Positions 44,901-57,102 of a DNA stretch of 64,000 nucleotides are shown one piece after another. The stretch lies in contig NBAY01000085.1 in assembly GCA_002794775.1 (NCBI GenBank), positions 86,075 through 150,074 of the forward strand. The letters run 5' to 3'. Made by a program: the position numbers and the translations under genes. The notes beneath the pieces are model-generated. The model made no database searches. It was not told the DNA's origin and saw nothing but the letters and a program-made list of their open reading frames with translations. Source of the DNA: Porodaedalea pini. Its lineage: Eukaryota > Basidiomycota > Agaricomycetes > Hymenochaetales > Hymenochaetaceae. Position 1 is the first letter of the stretch. Every line of letters begins with the position of its first letter.

Positions 44901-45752
44901 TCACGCTACCTGATTCCACCATGCTTCACTCCAAACTTGCTTACACTTCTCGGGAGATGTGCAGCTTGCGGCATGCGTCAAGGTTGGTGATTTTGCCGCA
45001 ATGAGTTTCCGCTCATATGCGATCCGCTCCCTGACCTTCGCAAGTAGCACAAACACATCATATCCAATTAATTGAATATCCAAGTGGGTGAGGCGAACCA
45101 GCGGAGTATGGATGAGAGAGACCAGTGCGCGGTCAAACCATGAAGAGACGCGATATTTGATAGCCAAGTTGTATCGGAGGGCATGTGGGATAGAAGCCTC
45201 ATCCAAGTGTAGGATTGACCAATGACGGAGGTCAGGGATAAGATAAATGGTAGATAGCTTCAAGACATCTATGAGCATCTGTGTTTCGTATGGACCCTGC
45301 TTCCAGCTAAAAAATAATATTAGCATCTAAAGCTGCAGAAGAATGTTTATAATAGCTTACTAGCCAAACATCTTGTCAAAAAGATGCCCCAGCTCTTCAG
45401 CTGACGTATCAGGAAATTCTAGAGGCATATCCTTTGTCGAACCATCCATAACGACCCCCTCCTCATTCCTACCAGGCAAGCGAAACATATCACTGAAGAA
45501 CTCAGACTTCTGAGCAAGGAAACCCTTGTGAATGCAAAACAGCACCCATTTTCCATTATCTAAAGTAGAAGGTGCCTGTGAAAGAAGCAGTCAGAGCTTT
45601 AGTCGACTATACAAGAAAATTTCAAGTACCGTGATGAAAAGGTTTCCATCCTCATAGAAATACTCTGGATGAGTTTGAATGTTTCTAGCATTAGCTATGC
45701 TTGTCGTTGATCCATTGTTTGTAGAAGATGTTTCTGTTGACTCAGAAGCCAT
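44901..45752 (-). CDS. BTB domain protein, element-borne
   Basis: Starts MASESTETSSTNNGST (ATG ending at 45752) and continues HPEYFYEDGNLFITV, intron, KWVLFCIHKGFLAQKSEFF, MPLEFPDTSAEELGHLFDKM, intron, QMLIDVLKLSTIYLIPDLRH. This is the BTB fold and following helices as in host Agaricomycete BTB proteins. The C-terminal part has CTSPEKCKQVWSEAWWNQ, like the Cys segment of the host gene at 25096. It looks intact over three exons. Located 500 bp inside the left end of element 2: probably a captured host gene kept as cargo, or a passenger with a role in the element. Confidence 0.75.
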
Positions 45753-45909
45753 AAAGAAAGTCAAGAAAGACGACAGAAAAGTAAAGATGTGAAGTTGACG
45801 CATGTTCGAGTTGCCTTTTTATGTAAGCATGTACTTAGCGTATACCGACCTCTACTTACCATCAGCCTTAAATCTAACATCTGAGCTTCTTCTATGACAT
45901 AGAGCATCA

Positions 45910-47923
45910 ATGGAATTTTCTCAGCTGCCTGAACGGTTAGATGGCTCAGCTTACTCAGCTAATGTGGTAGAAGTCCACAACGCTCTTCAGCAGACTTTCG
46001 ACAGAGCACATCAGATCTTGGCCCTTCAGCAGTTAGATCCTCTGCGATACCAAATCCATGTTGATGTGATCGTGAAGGATGTGATACCTTTCCTAGAGGC
46101 TTTGGAGTCACAGTCAGAGAACGAAGGGATCCCAATAGCATGGGTCGAAGCTGCTTCAAAGTTGTTTGGAGACACACTTATCGCACTCCTAGAGGCAGCT
46201 AGAGCTGGTAATACTAGGTTAGTAAACCTTTATGCTAAAATAGAGATACAAGTAACTTATCATGAGACAAGAGAGGGCCTTAGCACTATAGTTGTTCAGC
46301 CAGTTACAACGGTGCATACATCTCGAAGGGGCCGACCACGTAAAGTCATCGATAAGAGGTTTTTAAAGGAGGCAATGGCATCCAGCAGAAATATTTCTGA
46401 TGCATGCCTTTCTAACCTCATTGGAACACATGCCAATACCGTGCGCAACTATCGAAAGCTATACAATATCAAGAAGTTCTTTTCGAATATTACCAGCAAT
46501 GAACTCGATTACCTGATCAAGAAATTCAAAGCCTTACGCCCTAATGCAGGGATCCGTTATGTCACTGCCTTCCTTCGAGCAAATGGTATCAGAGTACAGA
46601 GATGGAAGGTGATTAGCTCACTTGCTCGGGTCGATGGGATTGGTCAGGTTCTGCGCAATCGTAGACACATTCGCAGACGTAAATATAAGTCTACTCGGCC
46701 AAACTATCTGTGGCACTGCGATGGTCATCACAAGCTGATCCGATGGGGTATTGTGATCCATGGGTTTATAGATGGGGTATTGTGATCCATGGGTTTATAG
46801 ATGGGTACTGTCGAACGGCAAGTTTAAAAGAGAGAATGAGTATTGTTGTATGTGCTGACGTTGTTTTAAATTGTATAGATCACTGGCCTTCGAGCAAGCA
46901 ATAACAATACTTCATCTACAGTTTCAGATCTATTCTTCAAGGCAATAGGGGAGTATGGCATACCCTCTAGATTGCGAGGAGATCGTGGAGGAGAGAATAT
47001 TGATGTCGCTGTTCTTATGGTGCTCTTACGAGGAAAGCAACGTGCATCCTTTATCTGGGGATCGTAAGTTTTCTGCCAGCTCACATTTAATAATTAAGCT
47101 TATCTTATAGAAAACAGATCAACAAGAAATACTAGAATTGAACGCCTTTGGGTTGAAGTGGGAAGTCAGTTTGTTCGCCGATGGAGAGCCTTTTTTCATC
47201 GGCTTGAAGATATCCACCACCTTGATGTCGACAATGCTCAGCATGTCTGGCTGCTCCAGAAGCTATTCCTTCCAGAGATTAATGAAGACTGTGAAAAGTT
47301 CCAGAAAGAATGGAATGCTCATCCAATCAGTGGTCGTGAAACTAATAATCAAAGTCCCAAGGTAAAGTATAGTTACATAATGTATAACTTTTAACTGATG
47401 TCTTCTAAAGGATATACGGCTGCTCGGCATGGTCGAGAATGGTCTTTATGATGAGGACTGTGACGGGCTCTCCATTCAAGAAATCGAGGATCTCTATGGC
47501 GTCTATGGCAGAGAGCGACTCCGAAGGCCTGGACAACATGGAGCGGGGCATCCTGAAGACGAGAGTGATAGCCAGGATGAATGGCATGACGAACCAGAAG
47601 CTGCTGATACCCCGAATGTAGCTCATGATGCTGTGGAGGTCGCCCAAACAGTCTCTCCATTTGCACTCGAAGATACCGAAAGAACTTTCTTTCTTGGGCT
47701 TATTCATCTTACTCAACAGGGCTTCATTCCAGATGGTTATGGCGTAAAGCAAGAGGAATGGCAGGATGATCACTATCCCGAGGCTGAAATGTTAAAGGTT
47801 GGGAAAAGAAGACAGATAACCGTAGAGTTACCAGAAGGAATTTGGTTACCAAAAGCCAAACTTTGGGTGAGGGCATTGGATTTGATGATTCGGGCACAGG
47901 AGTATGAAGCCATGGGAATATAG
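45910..47923 (+). pseudogene. DDE integrase-core transposase, frameshifted
   Basis: Retroviral-integrase-like family widespread in basidiomycetes. N-terminal helices, an AT-hook-like RRGRPRKVIDK, an HTH region (ACLSNLIGTHANTVRNY), then the core: LWHCDGHHKLIRWG with the first Asp, RLRGDRGGEN with the second Asp, and TRIERLWVEV with the Glu. Then FLPEINEDCEKFQKEWNAHPI and an acidic C-terminal region ending EAMGI. Introns include a GC-AG one (46818-46878, donor GCAAGT) and ordinary ones near 47068 and 47361. A perfect 29-bp tandem duplication at 46741-46798, inside the core just after LIRWGIVIHGFID, shifts the frame. This copy should be inactive unless one unit is removed. Confidence 0.82.
46741..46798. 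repeat. 29-bp perfect tandem duplication in the integrase
   Basis: The unit GATGGGGTATTGTGATCCAT plus nine bases occurs twice in direct succession. 29 is not a multiple of three. Confidence 0.93.
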
Positions 47924-48092
47924 AAGTCATGGGAATATAGCGAGCTAATCAGAAGAAGAACAAAAAAATTAAATAATATATCATTGTATGAAGCGGAAAA
48001 CATTTGATGGTAAGTAGAATGCTGACATACAATCATGAAAGTTATCAGAAAAGCAGAAAGTCTATGCGACAAAAATAGACATATAGAACATA

Positions 48093-51000
48093 TTATACTT
48101 TGAAGGGGGAATGATTTGACTTGTGAAGCACCTTTGAAATCTTACACATTGTGTGCTCAAAGTGAAATACATCGGGCACCAAGTGAAGTCTATCAGAAGA
48201 TGTGAGATCATCATGAACCTTTGCATATAGTGACTCAAAGGTGTTACAATCTTCTATCGCTCTGTGTCGCTTCTCCGATAAAAGGTGCAGTTTTTCCAAA
48301 CCTCTAAAAGCACCTTTGTCAACTCCATAGACAAAGTGAGAAAATTCCTTGATGGTAGGCATTTCGATAACATCCTCGTAAACAAGATCCATTGCAATAA
48401 GGATGCTGATCAGAGATCCAATCTGTGAGCATAAATAAATAAATATTAGTATATAAAGATTTGAAGAGATCTGAAAGCAGAACCTGAGAGAAGCGACCTT
48501 TTAAGTATTCCATTGCATGCTTGAATGACCTTTTACTATTTGAGCCAATCCATTCGCTCCATCCATCACTTTTTTGCCAGTATTCGGAAGCGAGATCAGC
48601 ACTTCGACCTGCAATGCATGCCCCATATGCGTTCTTCCTACAGATGTAGTTGTCATCTACCTCGGCATCGCGTAGGCCATTACGAAACTGTTCCCAGTCC
48701 TGAAGACTTTGAAAGATTAATTGGCATCGCTGATTGTCCAGGAGTAGCTGACTGTTAAATGTGACTCCACGAAATATGAGAAGCGTAAAGAGACCAGCCT
48801 TGGATCGCATAAATGTCGCTCTGTTTGGCATCTGAGCTAAAGCAGAAGTGAAAGCAAGATGTGAGGGAGCATGCTCTCGGAAGGGTGAATGGCCATCAAG
48901 CCCCTTTTGAATAACCCATGCGCATAACGCATTCTGAGAACCCAATCTAGTATCGGCCGATAGTAACGGTTCGAGTGTGGTTACAAACTCGATAACTTTT
49001 TCTGCTGCTCGACCTAGAATGGATACGCTGCCAGATGTAGGTGATGAATGATGAGAGGATAGTCTGGTAGGACCTTCTGGAAAAGTGCCAGTATCTTCAC
49101 CCATAGTGTGGAGCGAGTCGTAGAATGGTGCATAAGATTTGAATTCTGTAGAAAAGTTGGCAAGGAGTTCGAGGATCAATGGAAGGGTAGCACACAGTTT
49201 GGAGTTTATAAGCAATGCGGCGTTGACCTTTCTGCTGAATTCGTCAAGATCTGCACCAGCAACGGAAGGAAAAACATAAGGACAGATGCTGTTAAACCCC
49301 TCCGCAACGTCCTCGACAAAAAGAATAGCGGTGCTCTTTGCTTCCTGTATGAGACGCTTGAGGAACTCTCCTCTGAGAATCCAAAGTTGGCTTGCGCTAT
49401 CAGTAACAGAAGTACTGACTGATCGTCCAGAAGTCTGTAGTTTTTGTGCGTCCTTCAACCCAAACCACAATGCCATAGCAGATTTGCAGTCCTCGATCAC
49501 GGCTGATTGAAGCTCATCTCCAAGAAGATATGCACGTCGAATGGTGAACTTGAACTGCATAGGAGAGGAGTTATTGTCGGTGGAGAGAATATCTGTGATA
49601 TTAATGGATTTTTTCCCAGTCTGATTCTTGCGGTATACTGCATCTATCTGGGAAACAAGACACGTAATCCATGGTGGGACCTCAAGCGATTTGTCATCCT
49701 CGTTCAAGGGAATGTGATGCAGAGCTTTAAAAGCAACCATGGCCTGGCCATGAAATGACTCCGTGATCCAGGAATATAACAAAAAATATGAGAAGAGATG
49801 GCGAGCAGCATTAACTCGGATGTAGAGTTGCAATGAATTTGAAGTTTGCTTAACCGAATAAAATTCGGCCCAGCTCTGCTTTGCAGTCGCTATCTGCTGA
49901 AGGCTGGGATGAATGTAAAACTCATCATCCATTGCATCGCAGAGTGAGATGAGGATTGAGGCATGCTTGCGAGTATCAAGGTCCATAATAGGTTCACGTA
50001 TATAGTCCTTGAACTTTGACAGCGAGTCATTATCCAGGCGATGGTAGGAAAGCTCTTCCAAGAAAAATGCTCAAGTGCGACGCTTGGATATTCGTCCATC
50101 GTTGTCGGTAGACTGTGAGCCTACAAATAAGAATAAAAAAATACAAACGCTTCTTTCCCTTTCCCTTTCCTTTTTCCCTTTGACCTGAATCTGCGAAATC
50201 GCCTTCATTCTCATTGTCTTGATCTGAGGTAAACATGTCTGGCTTCAGCTGAGAAGGGATGAGCATAGATGCAGCTCTGTCTGTCTCAGCAATATGCCAT
50301 TTTGTATCCTCCAAGAATCCTTCTCTCTCGAGTACGCCACCTTGTGCATAAGGCCAACTGGGAAGTGGCTGACGTTGGCCACTAGAATCCAATGTGTATA
50401 ATGTGTCACTGAGAAAGCGATCAGGGTCGATGTATATTCTGCGATCCTCAGGTAGCTGATGGCAAAGGCCTTGAATGAGCTGAAGGAGCGCTCTAGAAAA
50501 ATACTGTCGTGCAGATTGTGGCTCCATGATAGCGTACGAATGATGGGCAAAATTTAGCCTAGCTGAGTCTGGAATTGTCGTCATCATACTCCTATTGAGC
50601 TCGACAGAGTGATGAGAGCTAGATGGTCCTAAGCAGGATGCTACATTTCCTTCCTTCACAGCCTGTACTGGATACGTTATTGCCGTGAGACGTACGGCTT
50701 GCTTCAGAATTTCCTCCGAGCAGGCTTCAAGAGGTCGAGGAGGACTCCCTCCATGACGATGTAGACCAGAGAAGCACATGACAGTGAAGTTGTTAAGAGT
50801 AATTGCGACACCTTGCTCTGGACAAAAAAAATATCCAGGGTGAAATCGTGGTGTAGGCGGGAGGTGACTGAATGATGTCATGGCTGTATATGATGACCGA
50901 TCATCACGTAGGTCACAATGAAACTCTCCAGCGTTACCAAGGTCGCTACTCATGTCTGTCACTGCAGAGTCGAATGGCACTGCTCCTGCAATATTAAGTT

Positions 51001-52255
51001 GATTTGCGTCATAGAATCCAACATTCCAAGGGTGGCCTATCAAAGGTGTATTGTATAATTGAGCCCGAAGCTTCTGAAGCTCAACTTGTGAAGGAGACCC
51101 ATTCGAGAGTGCTGTACATGCGAGCTGTCCTGTATACTAAATGTAATATAATAAGTCAGAATATACTTTCTAAGATAGTCGAAAATATTTGACAAACATA
51201 ATTAAAATGTTTAGCAAGCTCCAGACTAGAGTCTGTCTCTGCCTGGCTTGAAGGAGGAGGACAGCGTACGTTATGAGCAGGATGGTGAATATGTCTCGAG
51301 ACCTCAATGGTTGTTGAAAGCGCATAGCAGCGAGGTCCTTGCTTTGTATCATTGCATCATCCTAGTTGCCTTTCAAAAGCAACACCGCCCTTTCTCGTGC
51401 CATCCAGTTCTGCTAAATCACCTACAATATCATCCCGAACCTTCTCAAGTTCTCGAATAGTATCTGCCAATCCTGGTAAAGTTTCAAGATCCTCACGAGT
51501 GTAAAGCCATATCTTGATGACGTCATCTTTAGGAAGGCCGCTGCCAGTAGTGTTACGACAGAAGATTGCCATTCGGCTCTGGAGTAGCACATATCCAGCT
51601 GCTAAAACAGCCTCGTCATTGGAAACTTGAGGAGTGCATAAGCTATTAAAGAAATCCTTATTCTCAAAAAGGTGCTTTGGATCCGCTTCATAGACGAGAG
51701 CAACACCGTATGGCCAGAGCTCATGATGCTCATAGCGAAGGAAGGATGGTAGGCGTGGGTCACGAAGTGGTGGCATGGGTAGAGTTGTAGGAAGTTCATG
51801 TCCAAAGCCAGAAGGGAAACGAAATGGAAAGTTTGGCGCTAAACAGAAATTAATTATTAAATGCAAAATAATAAAGCATATTACATACGTATCGTGTTGT
51901 CTCTGTTTAAATCTTGTAGAACTGTTTCATGTAGGTTCTCCATCTGCACAGGATAGTCTGTGCTCATATCTTTAATACTAGTCAGAATGACAAAATCAAA
52001 TAATATAGACTAGAGTATATACCAGGAGCTGGACTTAGCGTCTCATTGATATGTAGATCAAAGCCTCCAAAGTCCTGCTCAAGGTCTGTTGACATATGTT
52101 CCATGTCTTCAGCTTAATTGTACTTTAGTTATTATACAAAGATGATTAATTGATAACTTACGAAACACCAGATGACTTAATTCTTAAAATTAACAAATGT
52201 AAGCACTGTTAACAATGACGCTATACAAAAACATACCTTCAGTAGTGTAATCCAT
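48093..52255 (-). CDS. TET/JBP-type 2OG-Fe(II) dioxygenase, element-borne, multi-domain
   Basis: Candidate 5-methylcytosine (or thymine) oxidase. First exon ATG at 52255 (MDYTTE), short acidic exons, then NFPFRFPSGFGHELP with a region to 51360. The dioxygenase core lies in about 51100-50600: GEFHCDLRDDRSSYTAMT with the HxD iron ligands, HPGYFFCPEQGVAITL, VMCFSGLHRHGGSPP with the distal His, and VRLTAITYP with a candidate 2OG-binding Arg. A Lys/Gly-rich linker (GQREKGKGKGKK) leads through an intron near 50100 to a helical C-terminal region of about 600 residues without a known domain, ending at 48093. The splice near 50080 is uncertain. It faces the integrase gene tail to tail, 170 bp apart. 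Confidence 0.78.
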
Positions 52256-52862
52256 TGGTGAGACCAACTATAAGTAAGCAAGCTATTAAAAAGAGAAATA
52301 TTTTGACAGGAGGATTTTGCACACAGCGTCGTCTTGAACTTGCTCAATTGCTCTGCAATTAAATAAATTAATAACAATCAAGAATATACAGTAAGAAACT
52401 AACCTCAGAAGGAAATGTGACAATTTTTTCTATGAAAGGTGTTCACACAAGAAAGACGACTCAACAGCCAGAGTAATAGTACTAAAGGTTGGATAGGAAG
52501 AGAGGGAGCGAGAGGCTTGTGCTACCTAGCTATATGGTGGACAGCAGGTTTCCTCGTGTTGATGTGAAATGCAAACAATATGTGAAAGGGGCCTGAGACA
52601 TTTAATTGCCATGTGGATTTAAAGAACTTAAAAATTTATCAACGGTAATATATGTGCCTGAAATGCAAGAGCCAAAAAGAGTCTGTAAGTTATAAAGAGC
52701 AAGAGTACGTTGAAGAAAAGCACTCACACTCTGTCGGACATCCTCAGAAATTTGCGGTATTTTTGCCTTCCATCCGGGCAGGCCGGGCTTGGCATCAATC
52801 TTTGATAGCGGCCGCATGCTTTTGCCGGTCTATTTGCAGCAGCCAATGTGATGAGCGGCTTG

Positions 52863-52923
52863 GCCTATGACGTCGGGCTCAAAACCACAGTGACACTGTG
52901 GTTTTGAGCCCGACGTCATAGGC
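52863..52923. repeat. Perfect 61-bp palindrome (30-bp arms, 1-nt centre)
   Basis: Arms 52863-52892 and 52894-52923 are exact reverse complements around A52893; the arm begins GCCTATGACGTCGGGCTC. It separates the TET/JBP gene from the captured gene block. Confidence 0.95.
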
Positions 52924-53249
52924 TGAGTTGCCTTGCAGTATGTGTGTACCACCGAAATCAGCTAGAAAGAATAGAAAACTAAAATGTACCAACTCACAGA
53001 GATTTCCGTGGACCCGGAGGTGACAGTACACCACAAGAATGCGCACTGAGTGCACAGACACCCTCGCCGCACTTACACATGTCCGCGTGCTCCACATGCA
53101 CACTCGCAGGAGCCGTTGTCCTAGAAGGACATTGCCTTGTGTTCCTCATCCTCCAGAGAGCCTGGGAGCTGCACCCGCCAAAGCCTGCACCGTCAATGTG
53201 GCAGCTGTACTTCACAGACTGGATCCAGCAGCACGCTTTTGCAGCAGTG

Positions 53250-54180
53250 CGGGGCTCTGAGAAGGACTCGAGCGAATCGACTCGTGATGGTGAGGATGAA
53301 GTTACACAGGCGCGCGGATTACGCATATTCTCGCATTTCGGTCTTCCAGAAGCTCCGAGCCGCATAAAGGGCGATATTCATCCTGCTATTGCACGTCTCG
53401 GGCCGCAGTTTCTGCCTTCAAGACCATGGGCGCGAACACTGTATTGCTACTTTGCATTTAAGACTGTGCGTATTCCGCGAAGTTCTGTTGTAGCAAAACT
53501 TAATGCATTGGTGTCCAGGTCATACAAGACTATTCGACTCCTAACACAGCCCTCTCTCGCCACCTCATGACCCACCTCAAGCCGCAAATAAACCACCTTG
53601 TTTCAGCACAGCCTATGGCCGTGACTACGGGCAATGCCATTCGGCAGTTGAAGCTGGAAATCAGTGATTCGGACATTGATACGTCCGAGCAAGATGTATG
53701 TACCCTTTACTATTAAGTTGCCCACCGTCTAATCCTTTCCGCGGATTCAGGCAAACAAGCTGCTATGTCGTCAAATGGTCAACTACTTTCGGGATCGGAT
53801 AATCATTGCAGATCAGGTCATCCAAGATACCGCAGGCCAGGAAGTCAGGGATGGCGATGTTATCCTCACGTTTGCAAGGTTGGTATTCATTTCATCCTTA
53901 AAGAGAGTGGGTTTTGAGTAATGTTTTGTATTGTCAGATCGTCCGTGGCTGAGAAAGTTCTGCTTCGTGCACATGAAGATGGGAAACAGATATCTGTCGT
54001 TGTCGTCGACCTCACGACCAATGTTGGAGGGCGAACATCTACTATCCGTGCTCACAACTGCTAACATACCCTGCATGTACTTGCTACTTCCCGCTCTCGG
54101 TTCCGTCATTAGCCAGGCGAGCACTGTATTTCTCGGGGCACACTCCTTGCATGCGGACGGAGCAGTTATGCACGCGCAGG
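53250..54180 (+). pseudogene. GCD2: Captured fragment of eIF2B delta subunit
   Basis: Reads RGLRIFSHFGLPEAPS, IKGDIHPAIARLG, then after a decayed intron NTALSRHLMTHLKPQINHLV and NAIRQLKLEISDSDIDT, intron (about 53696-53750) and NYFRDRIIIADQVIQDTAG, RDGDVILTFAR, another intron, VVVVD with [31 protein letters not shown]. This is the regulatory-domain part of eIF2B-delta, the guanine-exchange factor subunit. Several frameshifts separate the blocks; introns are retained, so capture was at DNA level. N- and C-terminal parts are missing. Upstream text (53060-53250) is unidentified. Confidence 0.82.
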
Positions 54181-54498
54181 CAATGCACTCGTTTCGAACG
54201 CGTTCGAACGCGAACCCGCACGATGTTTGCCGTCTCTGCCGGTCCCTATGGTCAGCGCGCTGTCCTCAAGTTCACGGCGTACACTGGTGCACAAGCGATT
54301 GCCGGCCGATTCACACCTGGTAACTTTACAAACTGCATCACGCGCCCGTTCAAGGAGCTGCATCTGCTTGTTGTGACCAACCCGCGAGTCGATGCGCGAA
54401 CCATGCGGGAGGCGGCGTACGTGAATATCCCCGTCACTGCACTATGCGACACTGACGCTCCGCTGCAATTCGTCTGCATTGCGATCCAGACGTTGCGA
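54181..54498 (+). pseudogene. RPS0: Captured fragment of ribosomal protein uS2
   Basis: Reads NPHDVC, then after a small frameshift [68 protein letters not shown]. This is the central part of the 40S protein S0/RPSA. It begins directly after the eIF2B-delta fragment and breaks off at the junction to the synthetase fragment near 54490. Not a functional gene. Confidence 0.88.
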
Positions 54499-55272
54499 TC
54501 CTGACAAGTTGGCCGAGAGCGTCATGAAGGATCGCCAGAAATTCGAACGGCTGGTGGTCTCAAAGGAGAAGCTGCTGGACATGTTTTAGGTGCGCCTCTA
54601 TCGGTTCTTTCCATCGGTTCTGCTCCTGACTTGATATCTGGACAGTATAATAAATACAAGAAATACTTCATAGAGATGAAAGTCCCTGACGGTACGTCGA
54701 CGATGGTTTATCGATGCGGTCCAGTGATAGACTTGTGCGTTGGTCCTCACATTCCACATATTGGAAGGATCAAGGCCTTCATGCTCACCAAGGTACGTGA
54801 AACTCATTTCAGCTTGGACTTGAACTGAGCTTTGGTATAGAACTCGTCCTCTTTCTTCCTGGGAGACTCGAACAATGACTCTCTGCAACGCCTCTACGGC
54901 ATATCGTTCCCTGACAGAAAGCAACTCTCGGAGTACAAGCTCTTCCTAGCTGAGGCTACCAAGCGTGATCACCGAAAGATCGGCGAGCTAAGTATGTTGT
55001 CGAGGCGTGTCAGAATAGTGCTGACTTCGCTGCAGGAGCAAGAATTATACTTCTTCAACGAACTCGCTCCTGGAAATGCATTCTGGCTTCCTCACAGCAC
55101 GCGGATTTATGATACTCTCGTAGAGCACGCGCGGGCTTATCATACCTTCCGTCGTTGTTCTCAGCTCATAAACAGACTTCTAAGGGGAGAATACAAGTGT
55201 GGCTACCAAGAGGTTATCTCGCCGAACATGTACAATGTGAAGCTCTGGGAACAGTCTGGGCATATGTTTTAG
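54499..55272 (+). pseudogene. THS1: Captured fragment of threonyl-tRNA synthetase
   Basis: Reads [25 protein letters not shown] then a TAG where a Lys codon is expected before the donor, intron, [31 protein letters not shown], intron (about 54792-54840), [29 protein letters not shown], and after an intron whose donor GT became [34 protein letters not shown]. It corresponds to the second editing-domain part and the start of the class II catalytic core. The catalytic half is missing. Confidence 0.88.
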
Positions 55273-55416
55273 CCTTACCTCAGACCTCAACGTTAAAGTT
55301 TTTATATAAGCAAACCGCAAAGAAATTTTCAGCGTCACACTTCATCCTTTCTCTTCATATCTTTTGTTCTTATTTTTGCTTCATTCCATCTACTTTTCAA
55401 CTGAGAACTCGTATTT

Positions 55417-57102
55417 ATGGCCTCATACAACAAATCACTTCTGGGGCGTTTGAAATCCCTCGCTGGTCAAAGCCTGGATCTGGATGACGACGATGACTAT
55501 GAGGACGAAAGCCATGTGAGCAAAGCACGCAGTGAGGTCATGGAGGGCTACCGGCCCCAGTTGAAGGGCAAGAACACCTCAGCAAGGTCTACTTCTTCCA
55601 TATGTTCTATATATATTGCTTGCTTGCTTACAACTGATACACAGACTACAGACTTCAAAAGGGAAGGGCAAGGCGAATGTGGGAACTTCGCTGGCATGTT
55701 TCACTGCAGTTCCTCAGTGTGACCACAAGCCTGATAGTACTCTGCCTTTACAGTCATCCAAGTCTCATGGTAAAGTGATGAGAACAACGTTCAAAGTGCA
55801 AAGCATTTCAATGGTGACATGTGGTCTTACGGTGCGTCAATTAGACTCAACCAAAGCTTTCACACCTGACAAAATACTTTTCTTAGGATGCAAACGAGCT
55901 TAAAGACCCTTCTGTCCCTGATAAAGGAGACATATTGGAGCAGGTTTCACTGCAGTTGTCCTTCCAGGATCTGAGCGATGGTATCGAGCTTGATGGTGCT
56001 GCATCAGCTGATGATGTTGAGAAGCATTTCAATGAGCTTTTCGAGGCTGCTCTCACCTTTCAGGATCTTCAAGCTCCTGTCGTCTCTAGCATTGCTGATG
56101 ACCAGAAGGCGATAAACCACAGCATGCACTGGGTGCTTTGTATGCGAAAGAAGGGTAGTCAGTCGTTGAGGGTTTGTTCTGAGCGGCCCGATGGTGCGCT
56201 TCTTAAGCATGTGAAGGATACCAGTGAGAAGGCAACCTGGAAAGAGTCGAAGATCTTCCTTGGTGAGTACACTTTGAACTAATTTTGATACATATTTTTG
56301 ATATTTACCTGAGCAGCTCTTCGGCGTGAGATTGACCTTGATGAATATAGCAAATGGCTTCCTGGTCATATTGCGCGAGTGAAGAAGGAGGCAGATAGAA
56401 AATCAAGCAGTAAACTAGGCACCAAGCGTGCTCATTCAGCACTTGGTTCTGATTCCAACTCTGATGGTAGCGTCTCATCCCAATCTCCTTCTCCAAGACT
56501 GCTACGGCTGGCTAAGCGTAGTAAGATCCTCTTTATTCTCTTTTTTATATTAAGGACGGATCTGATACCAGTTATAGAGCGTATCAATTTGAAGGAGAAA
56601 CAGATCATCGATGTAGAGACAGATGAAGAGCGTAATCTGCCTGGTGAGAGCTTTCATTTTATCTAGCATATCCTCTGTAATTGCGTACAACAACTTATAT
56701 GCTAATCTGCATCTTTCCCTTTACACTTACAATGCATCAGGTCTATCTAATCGCCCTGTCAAGCAGTATCAGTCTTCAACTACCTTTCACTCGCACAGGA
56801 AGCTGAAAGGTAAGCTTGGCCTACTTCTAGTCTATTATCTCTTGATGTATTATTCGTTTACAGGTGAAGAGCCAATTGTTGTCACCGCAGACTCACCTCC
56901 AGTTGCCTCTTCATCTCGTGCTCCCCCTCCAACACAAAGAGGTACTATCATTAGCGATCAGAGCTTGCGTACAGCACCTATTGCTCCTGTCACTCCTCGG
57001 AAAAATGCTGGCAGCCCAGTTAGGCCTCTTTTTAGCTCACCTGAGCTGGGTAGCTTCAAGGATCCTTGGGATGCTGATGCGACATTGGATCTTGTGATCT
57101 GA
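55417..57102 (+). CDS. Unidentified element-borne protein
   Basis: Multi-exon gene starting MASYNKSLLGRLKSLAG with an acidic patch (LDDDDDYEDES). Exons read in order: KGKGKANVGTS; then about 110 residues with VSLQLSFQDLSDGIEL, HFNELFEAALTFQDL and NHSMHWVLCMRKKGSQSL; then EIDLDEYSKWLPGHIARVKK; a Ser/Lys-rich region (HSALGSDSNSDGSVS); several very short exons; and a Ser/Pro-rich last exon ending in FKDPWDADATLDLVI. About 400 residues. The open joins suggest it is coding. No known domain recognised; basic and disordered parts suggest nucleic-acid or protein binding. It is the rightmost gene of element 2. Confidence 0.6.

Noticed and set aside
53040..55272. A functional fusion gene of translation factors
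   Set aside because: Frameshifts, an in-frame TAG, a lost donor site and missing domain halves rule out a working protein.
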